Source: Hyphomicrobiales bacterium
GTDB taxonomy: Bacteria > Pseudomonadota > Alphaproteobacteria > Rhizobiales > Beijerinckiaceae
Direction of reading: 5' to 3'
Length of the DNA: 64,000 bases
NCBI GenBank assembly: GCA_004144595.1
Contig: SEEM01000002.1
Location: 85,545 to 149,544 of the forward strand
A model generated the notes under the pieces. It was given only the letters and a program-made list of their open reading frames with translations. It made no database searches and was not told the origin of the DNA. A program made the translations under genes and the position numbers. Below are positions 25,768 through 33,994 of the stretch, one piece after another (position 1 is the first letter of the stretch; each line of letters opens with the position of its first letter).

Positions 25768-27000
25768 ATGACGTCCACGCCAACGCGTAGCTACGCTCCG
25801 GAAATCATTGTCGCCGCCGGCTGCCTGATCGCCCTGATCACGTTCGGCCCCCGCGCCAGTGCCGGCCTGTTCCAGATCCCGATGACCGTTCAGTTCAACT
25901 GGGGTCGCGATACGTTCAGCCTGGCGCTGGCAATCCAGAACCTGCTCTGGGGCCTGGGTGCGCCTTTCGCCGGTGCGATCGCCGACCGCTACGGCACGGT
26001 GCGCGTGCTCTGCGTCGGCGCGGTTCTCTATGCCGCCGGCCTCGTGACGATGGCCTATGCGACGACCCCGCTGCAGCTCCATCTCGGCGCCGGCGTGCTG
26101 ATCGGCTTCGGCCTCTCGGCCTGTTCTTTCAATCTCGTGCTCGCCGCCTTCGGCAAGCTGTTGCCGGAGCAGTGGCGGCCGATGGCCTTCGGCGCCGGCA
26201 CTGCGGCGGGTTCCTTCGGACAGTTCCTGTTCCCGCCGATCGGCAACATTCTCATCGACACGCTGGGCTGGCAGCAGGCACTGGTGGTCTTCGCGTTCAC
26301 GCTGCTGCCGATCCTGCCGATCTCCATCGTCATGGCGACTCGCAGGACCGGCGCTGCGGCAGGCGCCGCCGCGGCCAACCTGCCGAACCAGACCATCGCG
26401 CAGGCGCTGGGCGAGGCCTTCAAGCATCGCAGCTACGTCCTGCTGGTGCTCGGCTTCTTCACCTGCGGCTTCCAGCTCGCCTTCATCACCGTGCATATGC
26501 CGGCTTATCTCAAGGATGCCGGCCTGCCGGCCTGGGTCGGCGGCTGGACGCTGGCCGTGATCGGCCTTGCCAACGCCGTGGGGTCGCTCTCCTCCGGATG
26601 GCTCTCGACGCGGATGCCGAAGCGCCATCTCCTTGCCTGGATCTATCTTGGCCGGGCCGTCGCGATCGCCGCCTTCATCCTGCTGCCGCCAAGCCCGACG
26701 ACCGCCATAACCTTCGGCATCGTCATCGGCCTGTTCTGGCTCTCGACCGTGCCGCCGACCTCCTCGCTGGTCATGCTGATGTTCGGCACCAAATACATGG
26801 CGATGCTCTACGGCTTCGCCTTCTTCTCGCACCAGGTTGGTGGGTTCCTCGGCGTCTGGCTCGGCGGCGTGCTCTACGAATCGATGGGCAACTACCAATT
26901 CGTCTGGTGGCTCTCGGTCGTGCTCGGCGTCCTCTCGGCCCTGATCAACCTGCCGATCGTCGAGAGGCCAGTGAACAGGCCGGAAGCGCAGCCGGCCTGA
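25768..27000 (+). CDS. MFS transporter
   Basis: A 410-residue inner-membrane carrier with 12 predicted membrane segments. The first half shows the conserved loop between segments 2 and 3 (GAIADRYGTVRVL, a variant of GxxxDRxGRR), and the second half the related loop GWLSTRMPKRHLLAW. The general look (early PxTVQFNWGRDTFSLALAIQ) is that of the oxalate/formate-antiporter-like monocarboxylate branch, so a small organic acid is a fair guess but not certain. ATG at 25768 with GGAG upstream. It converges with a LysR gene; the two may be functionally linked. Confidence 0.88.
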   Translation: MTSTPTRSYAPEIIVAAGCLIALITFGPRASAGLFQIPMTVQFNWGRDTFSLALAIQNLLWGLGAPFAGAIADRYGTVRVLCVGAVLYAAGLVTMAYATTPLQLHLGAGVLIGFGLSACSFNLVLAAFGKLLPEQWRPMAFGAGTAAGSFGQFLFPPIGNILIDTLGWQQALVVFAFTLLPILPISIVMATRRTGAAAGAAAANLPNQTIAQALGEAFKHRSYVLLVLGFFTCGFQLAFITVHMPAYLKDAGLPAWVGGWTLAVIGLANAVGSLSSGWLSTRMPKRHLLAWIYLGRAVAIAAFILLPPSPTTAITFGIVIGLFWLSTVPPTSSLVMLMFGTKYMAMLYGFAFFSHQVGGFLGVWLGGVLYESMGNYQFVWWLSVVLGVLSALINLPIVERPVNRPEAQPA

Positions 27001-27162
27001 TTCGGAAGAGGTTTGGCAGGGCCGGTCGTGCTGCTGCGGCAGCACGCTGCTGTAATCTGGTCGACCGTCCCATGAGTGATTGGGAGATGCCGGCCTACGC
27101 CCTCGGCGAGCGTGGTACGGACACGGCCATGACGGCCGGCGCGGTGAAAGGCGCCTGAGCGC

Positions 27163-28062
27163 CTATCCCTCGAACAGCGCCCGCTGCCGCGAGAGCTCGT
27201 TGCTGCAGAAATCCATGAAGGCGCGTACGCGCGGCACATGGCGGATATCGGGATGGGTCAGGACCCACAGCCCCGTGGCGAAGTCGGGATTGGGCGGCAG
27301 GAGCCGGATCAGCTCCGGCCGCTGGTCGGCGATGAAGCACGGCAGCGGACCGATGCCAACGCCCTGCGCGACTGCTTCCGCGATCCCCAGCACGGCCGAG
27401 CTCTTCAGCGCGATGCGCTCCGGCACGACATGCTCGCGCACGAAGCGGGCCGCCTTCACATGCGAGAGCTGGTCGCCGAGTGCGACCCAGTCGCGCTGGT
27501 AGAGCAGGGCGGGGCTTGCTTCCTCTTGGGGCGTGATGCCGTCCGCGGTGCGGCCATAGATCGCCCAGGCGATGGTGGCGATGCGCCGGCCGACCAGGGT
27601 CTCACCCGGCGTGTCGCTGGCGCGGATCGCGATATCGGCGTCGCGTTTCGACAGGTTGAGCGCCTGGTTGCCGATCACGACATCGAGCCGGATCAGCGGG
27701 TGGGCCCGGCGAAACGCCGCGAAGATCGGCAGCAGCACGTTCTGGTAGAGGGTATCTGTCGTGGTGATCCGCAACTCGCCCGAGGGAGCGACGTCGCGCC
27801 CGGCGAGGCGCCGCGCGAAGGCGGTGACATCCTCGTCCATCCGGCTCGCCAGCGCGGCCATCTCGGCCCCGGCGACCGTTGCGACATAGCCGGTCTTGCG
27901 CCGCTCGAAGAGCGGCAGGCCGACGAGCTCCTCGATCTGGCCGAGACGCCGGAACACGGTCGAATGATTGACCGAGAGCGCAGCCGCCGCCCCGGTCAGC
28001 CCGTCATGATCGGCAATGGCCTTGATCAGCCGGAAATCGTCCCAGGCAAGCTTGGCATTCAT
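27163..28062 (-). CDS. LysR family transcriptional regulator
   Basis: A 299-residue regulator with the N-terminal winged helix-turn-helix (residues 5-65: FRLIKAIADHDGLTGAAAAL then STVFRRLGQIEELVG LPLF) and a C-terminal effector-binding domain (about 95-295). The recognition helix carries VNHSTVFRR where most LysR proteins have SQPAVSRQI, a variant seen in the group with HSTVFRR. The effector and targets are unknown. A palindrome with the T-N11-A shape lies 38 bases upstream and could be its own operator. It faces the MFS gene tail to tail. Confidence 0.92.
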   Translation of the reverse strand: MNAKLAWDDFRLIKAIADHDGLTGAAAALSVNHSTVFRRLGQIEELVGLPLFERRKTGYVATVAGAEMAALASRMDEDVTAFARRLAGRDVAPSGELRITTTDTLYQNVLLPIFAAFRRAHPLIRLDVVIGNQALNLSKRDADIAIRASDTPGETLVGRRIATIAWAIYGRTADGITPQEEASPALLYQRDWVALGDQLSHVKAARFVREHVVPERIALKSSAVLGIAEAVAQGVGIGPLPCFIADQRPELIRLLPPNPDFATGLWVLTHPDIRHVPRVRAFMDFCSNELSRQRALFEG

Positions 28063-28099
28063 CGGCACCGCGTCCTCCGGCGGGCACGCAAGCCGATAT

Positions 28100-28115
28100 C
28101 TTGCAATGATGCAAG
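28100..28115. promoter_or_regulatory. T-N11-A palindrome upstream of the LysR gene
   Basis: CTTGCA-ATGA-TGCAAG is a perfect inverted repeat with the T-N11-A spacing typical of LysR binding sites, 38 bases before the LysR start codon and just outside the dispersed repeat that fills the rest of the gap. Autoregulation is a likely use. Confidence 0.5.
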
Positions 28116-28125
28116 CTTGGATCGC

Positions 28126-28229
28126 CGTCATGCTCCGGGCTAGACCCGAGCATCTCAGGACGGAGGGGCTCCTGCGCCTCGCTTTCAAGAGATTCTCGGG
28201 TCTGCGCTTCGCTTCGCCCGAAAATGACG
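28126..28229. repeat. dispersed palindromic element, family A copy 2
   Basis: CGTCATGCTC...AAAATGACG, 104 bases, between the tsaC stop and the LysR start. The first hairpin pairs TGCTC-GGG with CCC-GAGCA (28131-28152); the second half has GAGATTCTCGGGTCTGCGC and GCTTCGCCCGAAAATGACG. It matches the element at 41935-42027 read in reverse. It may end tsaC transcripts. Confidence 0.75.
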
Positions 28230-28237
28230 CCTCAGCC

Positions 28238-29218
28238 TCAGCGTGGCGCGGCCGCGCGCCGCAGACGGTCGTTGATCGCCTCGCCGAGCCCATACTCGGG
28301 AATGCGGGCGACCGCGATAGTCGTCCGCCCCGTCTCGTCGAGCCGGCGCATATAGCCGAAGAGATGCGCGGCGGCCTCGCGCAGGTCACCGTTCGGGCTG
28401 AGATTGAGCGAGGCCGGGTACTCTTGGGCATCGGGGCCGAAGCCGAGCCAGGCCTCGCCATCGTCCGGTGCTTCCGCATCGAGCCGCACGCGCGCCGCCG
28501 GCGCATAATGCGAGGCGAGCATGCCGGGCGAGATCGGCGCGTGGCCGGCATCGCCCGCGATCACCAGCGGTCGGCCGATCACATGTTCGATCGCCTCGCG
28601 CGGCACGCCGCCGGGCCTGAGCAGGCGCGGCGCGCCGTCGAGGCAGGCGACGATGGTCGATTCGACGCCGACCTCGGTCGGGCCGGCGTCGAGCACCGCG
28701 TCGATGCGCCCGTCGAGATCGGCCAGCACATGGGCGGCGCTGGTCGCGCTGATCCGGCCGGAGCGATTGGCGGAGGGCGCCGCGATCGGCCGCCCGGCTG
28801 CTTCCAGCACGGCATGGGCAATCGGGTGCGCCGGGACGCGCAAGGCAACGGACGGGAGCCCCGCCCGCGCCAGGTCGCTCACGGTGCAGTCGGGTGAGGC
28901 CGGCACGACCAGCGTCAGCGGACCCGGCCAGAACGCTTGCGCCAGCGCCAGCGCATTCGCGTCTAACAGGCCCTGCCGACGTGCGCTCGCGAGATCGGGC
29001 AGATGCGAGATCAACGGGTTGAAGCTCGGCCGCTCCTTGGCCGCGTAGATGCCGGCGACCGCCGCGCCGGAGGTCGCGTCGGCGGCGAGCCCGTAGACGG
29101 TCTCGGTCGGCAGCGCGACGAGCCCACCCGCGCATAGCAGCGCTGCTGCATCTGTGATCCCGGGGGCGTCGGCCGCGAGGAGCTTCGTCGGGCGGGAAGC
29201 GGGCAGGGGCTGGTTCAC
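28238..29218 (-). CDS. tsaC: L-threonylcarbamoyladenylate synthase (Sua5/TsaC)
   Basis: A 326-residue enzyme that makes threonylcarbamoyl-AMP from threonine, bicarbonate and ATP for the t6A37 modification of tRNAs reading ANN codons. The YrdC domain (about residues 15-205) shows PTETVYGLAADATS, KERPSFNPLISH, FWPGPLTLV and APSANRSG; the extra C-terminal Sua5 domain is present (about 235-325), with the linker SPGMLASHYAP that is typical of the long form. The start is a GTG. Essential in most bacteria. It is divergent from the acyl-CoA dehydrogenase gene. Confidence 0.95.
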   Translation of the reverse strand: MNQPLPASRPTKLLAADAPGITDAAALLCAGGLVALPTETVYGLAADATSGAAVAGIYAAKERPSFNPLISHLPDLASARRQGLLDANALALAQAFWPGPLTLVVPASPDCTVSDLARAGLPSVALRVPAHPIAHAVLEAAGRPIAAPSANRSGRISATSAAHVLADLDGRIDAVLDAGPTEVGVESTIVACLDGAPRLLRPGGVPREAIEHVIGRPLVIAGDAGHAPISPGMLASHYAPAARVRLDAEAPDDGEAWLGFGPDAQEYPASLNLSPNGDLREAAAHLFGYMRRLDETGRTTIAVARIPEYGLGEAINDRLRRAAAPR

Positions 29219-29225
29219 GACGCGA

Positions 29226-29253
29226 TTGACCGATGATGGTTTATATATAAACT
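29226..29253 (+). promoter_or_regulatory. promoter with a 14-bp A+T palindrome over the -10 region
   Basis: TTGACC (29226-29231), 16 bases, then TAAACT (29248-29253) form a plausible promoter reading toward the acyl-CoA dehydrogenase. A perfect palindrome GTTTATATATAAAC (29239-29252) overlaps its -10 part, as expected for a repressor site. The leader would be about 130 bases long. The palindrome is also close enough to the tsaC start to affect it. Confidence 0.5.
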
Positions 29254-29394
29254 AACTGACGGGTGCGGCACGGGACGAAGGTCGCGCTCGCTTGCGCGTG
29301 GCTTAGGCGATAGTTCCTCGCTACCATTGCGGCAACGGCAAAAGCGGGCTGCGGCTGCCATCGCTGGCGGCGCCGGCCTCAGGGAGAGACGATT

Positions 29395-31170
29395 ATGAGC
29401 TATCGCGCCCCGGTTTCGGACATGCTCTCCGCCATGCGCCATGTCGCGGGGCTCGACCGGCTGATCACCGAGGGGCTCGTGCCCGAGCTCGAAGGTGGCG
29501 TGGCGGAAGCCGTGCTCGACGAAGCCGCGAAATTCGCCGCCGACGTCATCGCGCCGCTGAACCGCGTCGGCGATACCCATGGCTCGAAGCTGAAGGACGG
29601 CGCCGTCATCACCCCGCCGGGCTGGAAGGAGGCCTACAAGGCCTGGGCCGAGGCGGGCTGGAATGCGCTGCCCGCACCGGAAGCCTATGGCGGGCAGGGC
29701 CTGCCAACGCTGCTGCAATCGGCCTGCATCGAGATGTGGAACTCGGCCGCCTTCGCCTTCGCCCTCGGCCCATTGCTGACGGTCGGCGCGATCGAGGCGA
29801 TCCATGCCCATGGCGCGGACCATCTCAAGGAGACCTATCTCGCCAAGCTCGTCTCCGGCGAGTGGATGGGCACGATGAACCTGACCGAGCCGCAGGCAGG
29901 CTCGGACCTCAATGCGCTGCGCAGCAAGGCAGAGCGCGTCGGTGACGGCACCTATCGCATCACCGGCCAGAAGATATTCATCACCTATGGCGAGCACGAT
30001 CTGACCGAGAATATCATCCATCTCGTGCTGGCGCGCCTGCCCGATGCCCCTCCCGGCACGCGTGGCATCTCGCTCTTCCTCGTGCCGAAATTCATGGTCA
30101 ATGCCGACGGTTCGCTCGGCGCTCATAACGATCTGCGTTGCTCCGGCATCGAGCACAAGCTCGGCATCCATGCCTCGCCGACCTGCTCCATGGCCTTCGG
30201 CGACACCGGCGGCGCCATCGGCTGGCTGATCGGCGAGGAGAACCGCGGCCTCGCTTGCATGTTCACGATGATGAACAACGCCCGCCTCAACGTCGCGCTG
30301 CAGGGCGTCGCCATCGCCGAGCGCGCCTATCAGCAGGCGCTCGCCTTCGCCCATGAGCGCAAGCAGGGCGCGGCGCTCGACGCGCCCAAGGGCGCCCCGA
30401 TGAGCCCGATCATCGTTCATCCGGACGTGCGCCGCATGCTGATGGACATGCGTGCCAAGACGCAAGGCGCCCGCGCGATTTCCTATCAGGTCGCGGAGGC
30501 GCTCGATCGCTCGCATCGCGAGACCGACGAGACCAGGCGCAAGGCCGCCTCCGAGCGTGCCGCGATCCTGACCCCGATCGCCAAGGCCTATGCCACCGAT
30601 ATCGGCATCGACGTCGCCTCGACCGGCGTGCAGGTCCATGGCGGCATGGGCTTCGTCGAGGAGACCGGCGCGGCCCAGCATCTTCGCGATGCCCGCATTG
30701 CCGCGATCTACGAGGGCACCAACGGCATCCAGGCGATCGACCTCGTCACGCGCAAGCTGCCGCTATCGGACGGCGACGCGGTGCATGCCCTCATCAACGA
30801 GATGCGCGGCATCGTCTCCGAGGTCGAGCGCGCCAACAATCCGGGTTTCGGCCATGCCGCTGCCCGCCTTGGCGCGGCGGTCGACTCGCTCGAGCGTGCG
30901 ACGGAGTGGATGTTGGGAGCGGTTGGCAACAAGCCGGCCGACGCGCTGGCCGGTGCCACGCCCTATCTCAAGCTCTTCGCGCTGGCGCAGGGTGGCACCG
31001 GGTTGGCCAAGAAGGCGCTCGCCACGCGCTCGGAAGCGGAGAGCACCGCCGATCTCGCTACGGCCCGCTTCTATGCCGAATGCATCGCGACGGAGGCGCC
31101 GGCCCTCGAACTGGCGGTGACGGAAGGCGCCGGTGCGATTGCCGACGCGGCTGCGGTCTTCGCCGCGTGA
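29395..31170 (+). CDS. acyl-CoA dehydrogenase, DmdC-like
   Basis: A 591-residue FAD-dependent acyl-CoA dehydrogenase of the long type that includes 3-methylmercaptopropionyl-CoA dehydrogenase (DmdC). Segments: N-terminal extra helix, MNLTEPQAGSDLNALR and KIFITYGEHDLTENI in the FAD/acyl-CoA domain, QVHGGMGFVEETGAAQHLRDARI and the catalytic Glu in YEGTNGIQAIDL near residue 440, then a C-terminal extension of about 130 residues characteristic of the family. The real substrate is unknown; many rhizobial copies serve fatty acid breakdown and not DMSP metabolism. ATG start with GGAGAG upstream. Confidence 0.93.
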   Translation: MSYRAPVSDMLSAMRHVAGLDRLITEGLVPELEGGVAEAVLDEAAKFAADVIAPLNRVGDTHGSKLKDGAVITPPGWKEAYKAWAEAGWNALPAPEAYGGQGLPTLLQSACIEMWNSAAFAFALGPLLTVGAIEAIHAHGADHLKETYLAKLVSGEWMGTMNLTEPQAGSDLNALRSKAERVGDGTYRITGQKIFITYGEHDLTENIIHLVLARLPDAPPGTRGISLFLVPKFMVNADGSLGAHNDLRCSGIEHKLGIHASPTCSMAFGDTGGAIGWLIGEENRGLACMFTMMNNARLNVALQGVAIAERAYQQALAFAHERKQGAALDAPKGAPMSPIIVHPDVRRMLMDMRAKTQGARAISYQVAEALDRSHRETDETRRKAASERAAILTPIAKAYATDIGIDVASTGVQVHGGMGFVEETGAAQHLRDARIAAIYEGTNGIQAIDLVTRKLPLSDGDAVHALINEMRGIVSEVERANNPGFGHAAARLGAAVDSLERATEWMLGAVGNKPADALAGATPYLKLFALAQGGTGLAKKALATRSEAESTADLATARFYAECIATEAPALELAVTEGAGAIADAAAVFAA

Positions 31171-31187
31171 GCACGGAGGCGTCCCGT

Positions 31188-31982
31188 TCAGGCCGCCGCG
31201 CCCTTGCGGGCACGGATATGCAGGAAGAGCGGGACGATAAGCGTGTCGGCGAGATAGGGGATGGCCCGTGCCGTCTCGGCGTCGACATGTGGTTCGGCCA
31301 TGTGCTCGATCGCGAGCCCGGCCGCGACGATCATCGCCACCCATTCGCTCAGCGTGCGGTGGAAGCGCGGCACGCGGAAGGGCTCGGCGCTGGCCTTGAC
31401 CTTGGCCGGCGCGGCGCCGAAGCGCCAGGTCTCGATCTCGCCGTCGACGCCGTCGAAATAGCGCGCGACCTCGATCGCGCGGATTTGGCCGGCCTCGTCG
31501 CGCAGCACCTTGCGATGGGGCGGCGCGAAGCAGGGATGCAGGATCGAGAATTGCAGGAAGCCCCCTCGCTTCAGGACGCGCGCCGCTTCCGCCAGCGCCT
31601 TGTCCTGGAAAGGCATGTCCATCATCGACATGAAGGCAGTCGCGAAATCGAACTGCGCGTCCGGGAAGGGCAGGGCGGTGCCGTCGCCGACCTGGTAGTC
31701 GATGCCGAGCGGCATAGTGGCTTCCGCCTCTTGCGCATGGCGGATGAAGGTCGGCGCGATATCGACGGCGGTCATGCGCCCGCCGGCCTCTGCGAGCTTG
31801 CGCGTGTTCGAGCCTTCGCCGCAGCCGATATCGAGGCCGTTCAACCCCGCAATATCCGGCAGGTTCGCCAGAAAGACCGGCGTGTTGAGCGCGTCGCGAT
31901 AGAGGTCGTAGCCGGCCCGCGCATGTTGGGTCCAGGTCTCGGCATTGGCCTCCCAGCAGGCGGCGACATCGGTGCTGTCCAT
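31188..31982 (-). CDS. class I SAM-dependent methyltransferase
   Basis: A 264-residue methyltransferase of the Methyltransf_11 kind. SAM-binding motif I is LDIGCGEGSN (residues 49-58), followed by the acidic TAVDIAPTFIRHA and motif PFPDAQFDFATAFMSMMDMPFQD; a C-terminal part (about 150-260) forms the substrate cap. The substrate cannot be told. No signal or membrane part. It ends 17 bases from the convergent acyl-CoA dehydrogenase and starts divergently from the SDR pair. Confidence 0.88.
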   Translation of the reverse strand: MDSTDVAACWEANAETWTQHARAGYDLYRDALNTPVFLANLPDIAGLNGLDIGCGEGSNTRKLAEAGGRMTAVDIAPTFIRHAQEAEATMPLGIDYQVGDGTALPFPDAQFDFATAFMSMMDMPFQDKALAEAARVLKRGGFLQFSILHPCFAPPHRKVLRDEAGQIRAIEVARYFDGVDGEIETWRFGAAPAKVKASAEPFRVPRFHRTLSEWVAMIVAAGLAIEHMAEPHVDAETARAIPYLADTLIVPLFLHIRARKGAAA

Positions 31983-32062
31983 GGTGCTGCTCCGTTGCGA
32001 GGGGAGCGGGGCTATAGAGCAGCGGACCGGGGATGGCCAGCGGCGATTCGCGGGGAATTCCC

Positions 32063-32941
32063 ATGACCGCGACGCAACATTCTCTGGCTGGCCGGATCTG
32101 CCTCGTCGCGGGCGCCTCGCGCGGGGTCGGACGCGGCATCGCCAAGGCGTTGGGCGAAGCCGGCGCGGCCGTCATCGTCACCGGCCGCTCCAGCGAGGCC
32201 GGGCCGCGTACCGACCAGCGCATGGAGACCTTCGAGGACGCGGCGCGCGAGGTCGAGGCGGCCGGTGGCAAGGGCTATCCCTATCGCTGCGACCATACCA
32301 GCGAGCGCGATGTCGACGGGCTGGTCGCCTGGGCCCTGCGCCGCTTCGGGCGGCTCGACTGCGTCGTCGATGCGGTCTGGGGCGGCAATGAGGGCTATGA
32401 CGGCGAGCGCTATCCCGATGGCTCCGGCTTCGGCACGCCGTTCTGGCGCCGCCCGGCGGCAAGGCTCGGCGAGAGCTTCGAAAGTGGCGTCTATGCGCAG
32501 CTCCTGCTCGCGCGGGCCGTGGCCCCGGCCATGGTGCAGATGCGCTCCGGCCTCATCGTCACGCTGAGCTTCGACATGGTCGGCGGCTATCTCGGCGATG
32601 TCTTCTACGACCTCGCCAAGGCGGCGATGAACCGCCTGAGCTTCGCGATGGCGCAGGAGCTGAAGCCCTTCGGCGTCACGGCGCTGGGGCTGTCGCCGGG
32701 CCATGTCCTGACCGAGCGCGTTCGCGATGCCGGTCTGGGCCAGCAGACGACCGAGACGCCGCTCTATGCCGGCCGCGCCGTGGCGGCGCTCGCAGGCGAT
32801 CCGGACGTCTCGCGCCATACCGGCCAGATCCTCCATGTCGCCGATCTGGCGCGCGCCTATGGCTTCACTGACCGGGACGGCTCGCAGCCGGCTCGCTACG
32901 TCATCAATCAACAAGGAGGCGGCGATGTCGCTCAAGGGTAA
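32063..32941 (+). CDS. SDR family oxidoreductase
   Basis: A 292-residue short-chain dehydrogenase/reductase. The nucleotide-binding loop is GASRGVGRGIAKAL (near residues 14-27), with Arg in the following strand region (TGRSSE), which favours NADP. The catalytic Tyr-Lys pair is in YDLAKAAMNR, with Ser in IVTLSFDM. An inserted segment (about 95-130) is longer than in classical SDRs, a feature of the DHRS1-like group. The substrate is unknown. It overlaps the next SDR gene by 17 bases, so both are co-expressed. Confidence 0.88.
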   Translation: MTATQHSLAGRICLVAGASRGVGRGIAKALGEAGAAVIVTGRSSEAGPRTDQRMETFEDAAREVEAAGGKGYPYRCDHTSERDVDGLVAWALRRFGRLDCVVDAVWGGNEGYDGERYPDGSGFGTPFWRRPAARLGESFESGVYAQLLLARAVAPAMVQMRSGLIVTLSFDMVGGYLGDVFYDLAKAAMNRLSFAMAQELKPFGVTALGLSPGHVLTERVRDAGLGQQTTETPLYAGRAVAALAGDPDVSRHTGQILHVADLARAYGFTDRDGSQPARYVINQQGGGDVAQG

Positions 32942-33785
32942 GACGCTTTTCATCACCGGCGGCTCGCGCGGCATCGGTCTTGCCATCGCGCTCCGGGCGG
33001 CGCGAGACGGCGCCAATGTCACCATCGCCGCCAAGACGGCCGAGCCGCATCCAAAGCTTCCCGGCACAATCTACACCTCCGCGGCCGAGATCGAGGCGGC
33101 CGGTGGCAAATGCCTGCCGCTGATGGTCGATGTCCGCGACGAGCAGAGTGTGGCTGATGCGATCGCCAAGACGGCCGAGACCTTCGGCGGCATCGACATC
33201 GTCGTGAACAATGCCAGCGCGATCCAGCTCAGCAATACCCAGACGACCGATATGAAGCGCTTCGATCTGATGCACCAGATCAACACGCGCGGCACCTTCA
33301 TGGTCTCGAAATACGCCATTCCGCACCTGGCGAAGGCGCAGAACCCGCATATCCTGATGCTGTCGCCGCCACTCGACATGAAGACGCAGTGGTTTGCGCC
33401 GCATCTGGCCTATTCGATCGCGAAATACGGCATGAGCCTGTGCGTGCTCGGCCTCGCCGGCGAGCTGGCCCGCCAGGGCATCGCAGTGAACGCGCTCTGG
33501 CCGCGCACCACGATCGCGACCGCCGCCGTCCAGAACCTGCTCGGCGGCGACAAGATGGTGCAGGCGAGCCGCACGCCGGAGATCCTCGCCGATGCCGCCC
33601 ACATGATCTTCTCGAAGCCCTCCCGCGAGTTCTCCGGCAACTTCCTGATCGACGACAGCTTCATGGCCGGCGAAGGCATCACCGATTTCAGCCCGTACCG
33701 CGTCGACCCGTCGGTGCCGCTGATGCCGGATTTCTTCGTGCCCGCCGACAGCCTGCCGCCGCAGGGCGTGAAGGGCGGGGTGTGA
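32925..33785 (+). CDS. SDR family oxidoreductase, HSDL2-like
   Basis: A 286-residue short-chain dehydrogenase. It shows GGSRGIGLAIALRA (NADP-binding loop), NNASAIQ, the catalytic Ser in LMLSPP and Tyr-Lys in YSIAKYGMS. The LSPPL and WPRTTIATAAVQNLLGG features are those of the hydroxysteroid dehydrogenase-like 2 group, whose members are tied to lipid metabolism; the exact reaction is not known. The ATG at 32925 has CAAGGAGGC upstream and lies within the end of the preceding SDR gene. A dispersed repeat follows. Confidence 0.9.
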   Translation: MSLKGKTLFITGGSRGIGLAIALRAARDGANVTIAAKTAEPHPKLPGTIYTSAAEIEAAGGKCLPLMVDVRDEQSVADAIAKTAETFGGIDIVVNNASAIQLSNTQTTDMKRFDLMHQINTRGTFMVSKYAIPHLAKAQNPHILMLSPPLDMKTQWFAPHLAYSIAKYGMSLCVLGLAGELARQGIAVNALWPRTTIATAAVQNLLGGDKMVQASRTPEILADAAHMIFSKPSREFSGNFLIDDSFMAGEGITDFSPYRVDPSVPLMPDFFVPADSLPPQGVKGGV

Positions 33786-33803
33786 CGAGAGGAAACGCCT
33801 CGG

Positions 33804-33900
33804 TCATTGCGAGAAGCATGGCGACGAAGCAACCCAGGAGGACTGGGCTGAAGCGGTCGATCCAGTCCCCCTCTGGATTGCTTCGCTGCGCTCGCAATGA
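33804..33900. repeat. dispersed element with 10-bp terminal inverted repeats (TCATTGCGAG type)
   Basis: Begins TCATTGCGAG (33804-33813) and ends CTCGCAATGA (33891-33900). Inside are GCGACGAAGCAA and, in inverted order, TTGCTTCGCTGC, so much of the 97 bases can fold into one long imperfect hairpin. Elements with these ends are abundant in Bradyrhizobium-like genomes. It fills most of the gap between the SDR gene and corA. Confidence 0.75.
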
Positions 33901-33994
33901 CGGCGAGGACGAATGAGCATCAACGGTTTGACACTGGCCGCATATCGGAGTTCCTGCCGGTTTCCCTCCTGACCGTGCAGCGAGATTCGCGCCC

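Noticed and set aside
29395..31170. DMSP demethylation pathway suggested by the DmdC-like dehydrogenase
   Set aside because: No dmdA, dmdB or dmdD neighbours; this dehydrogenase type is common in organisms that do not use DMSP.
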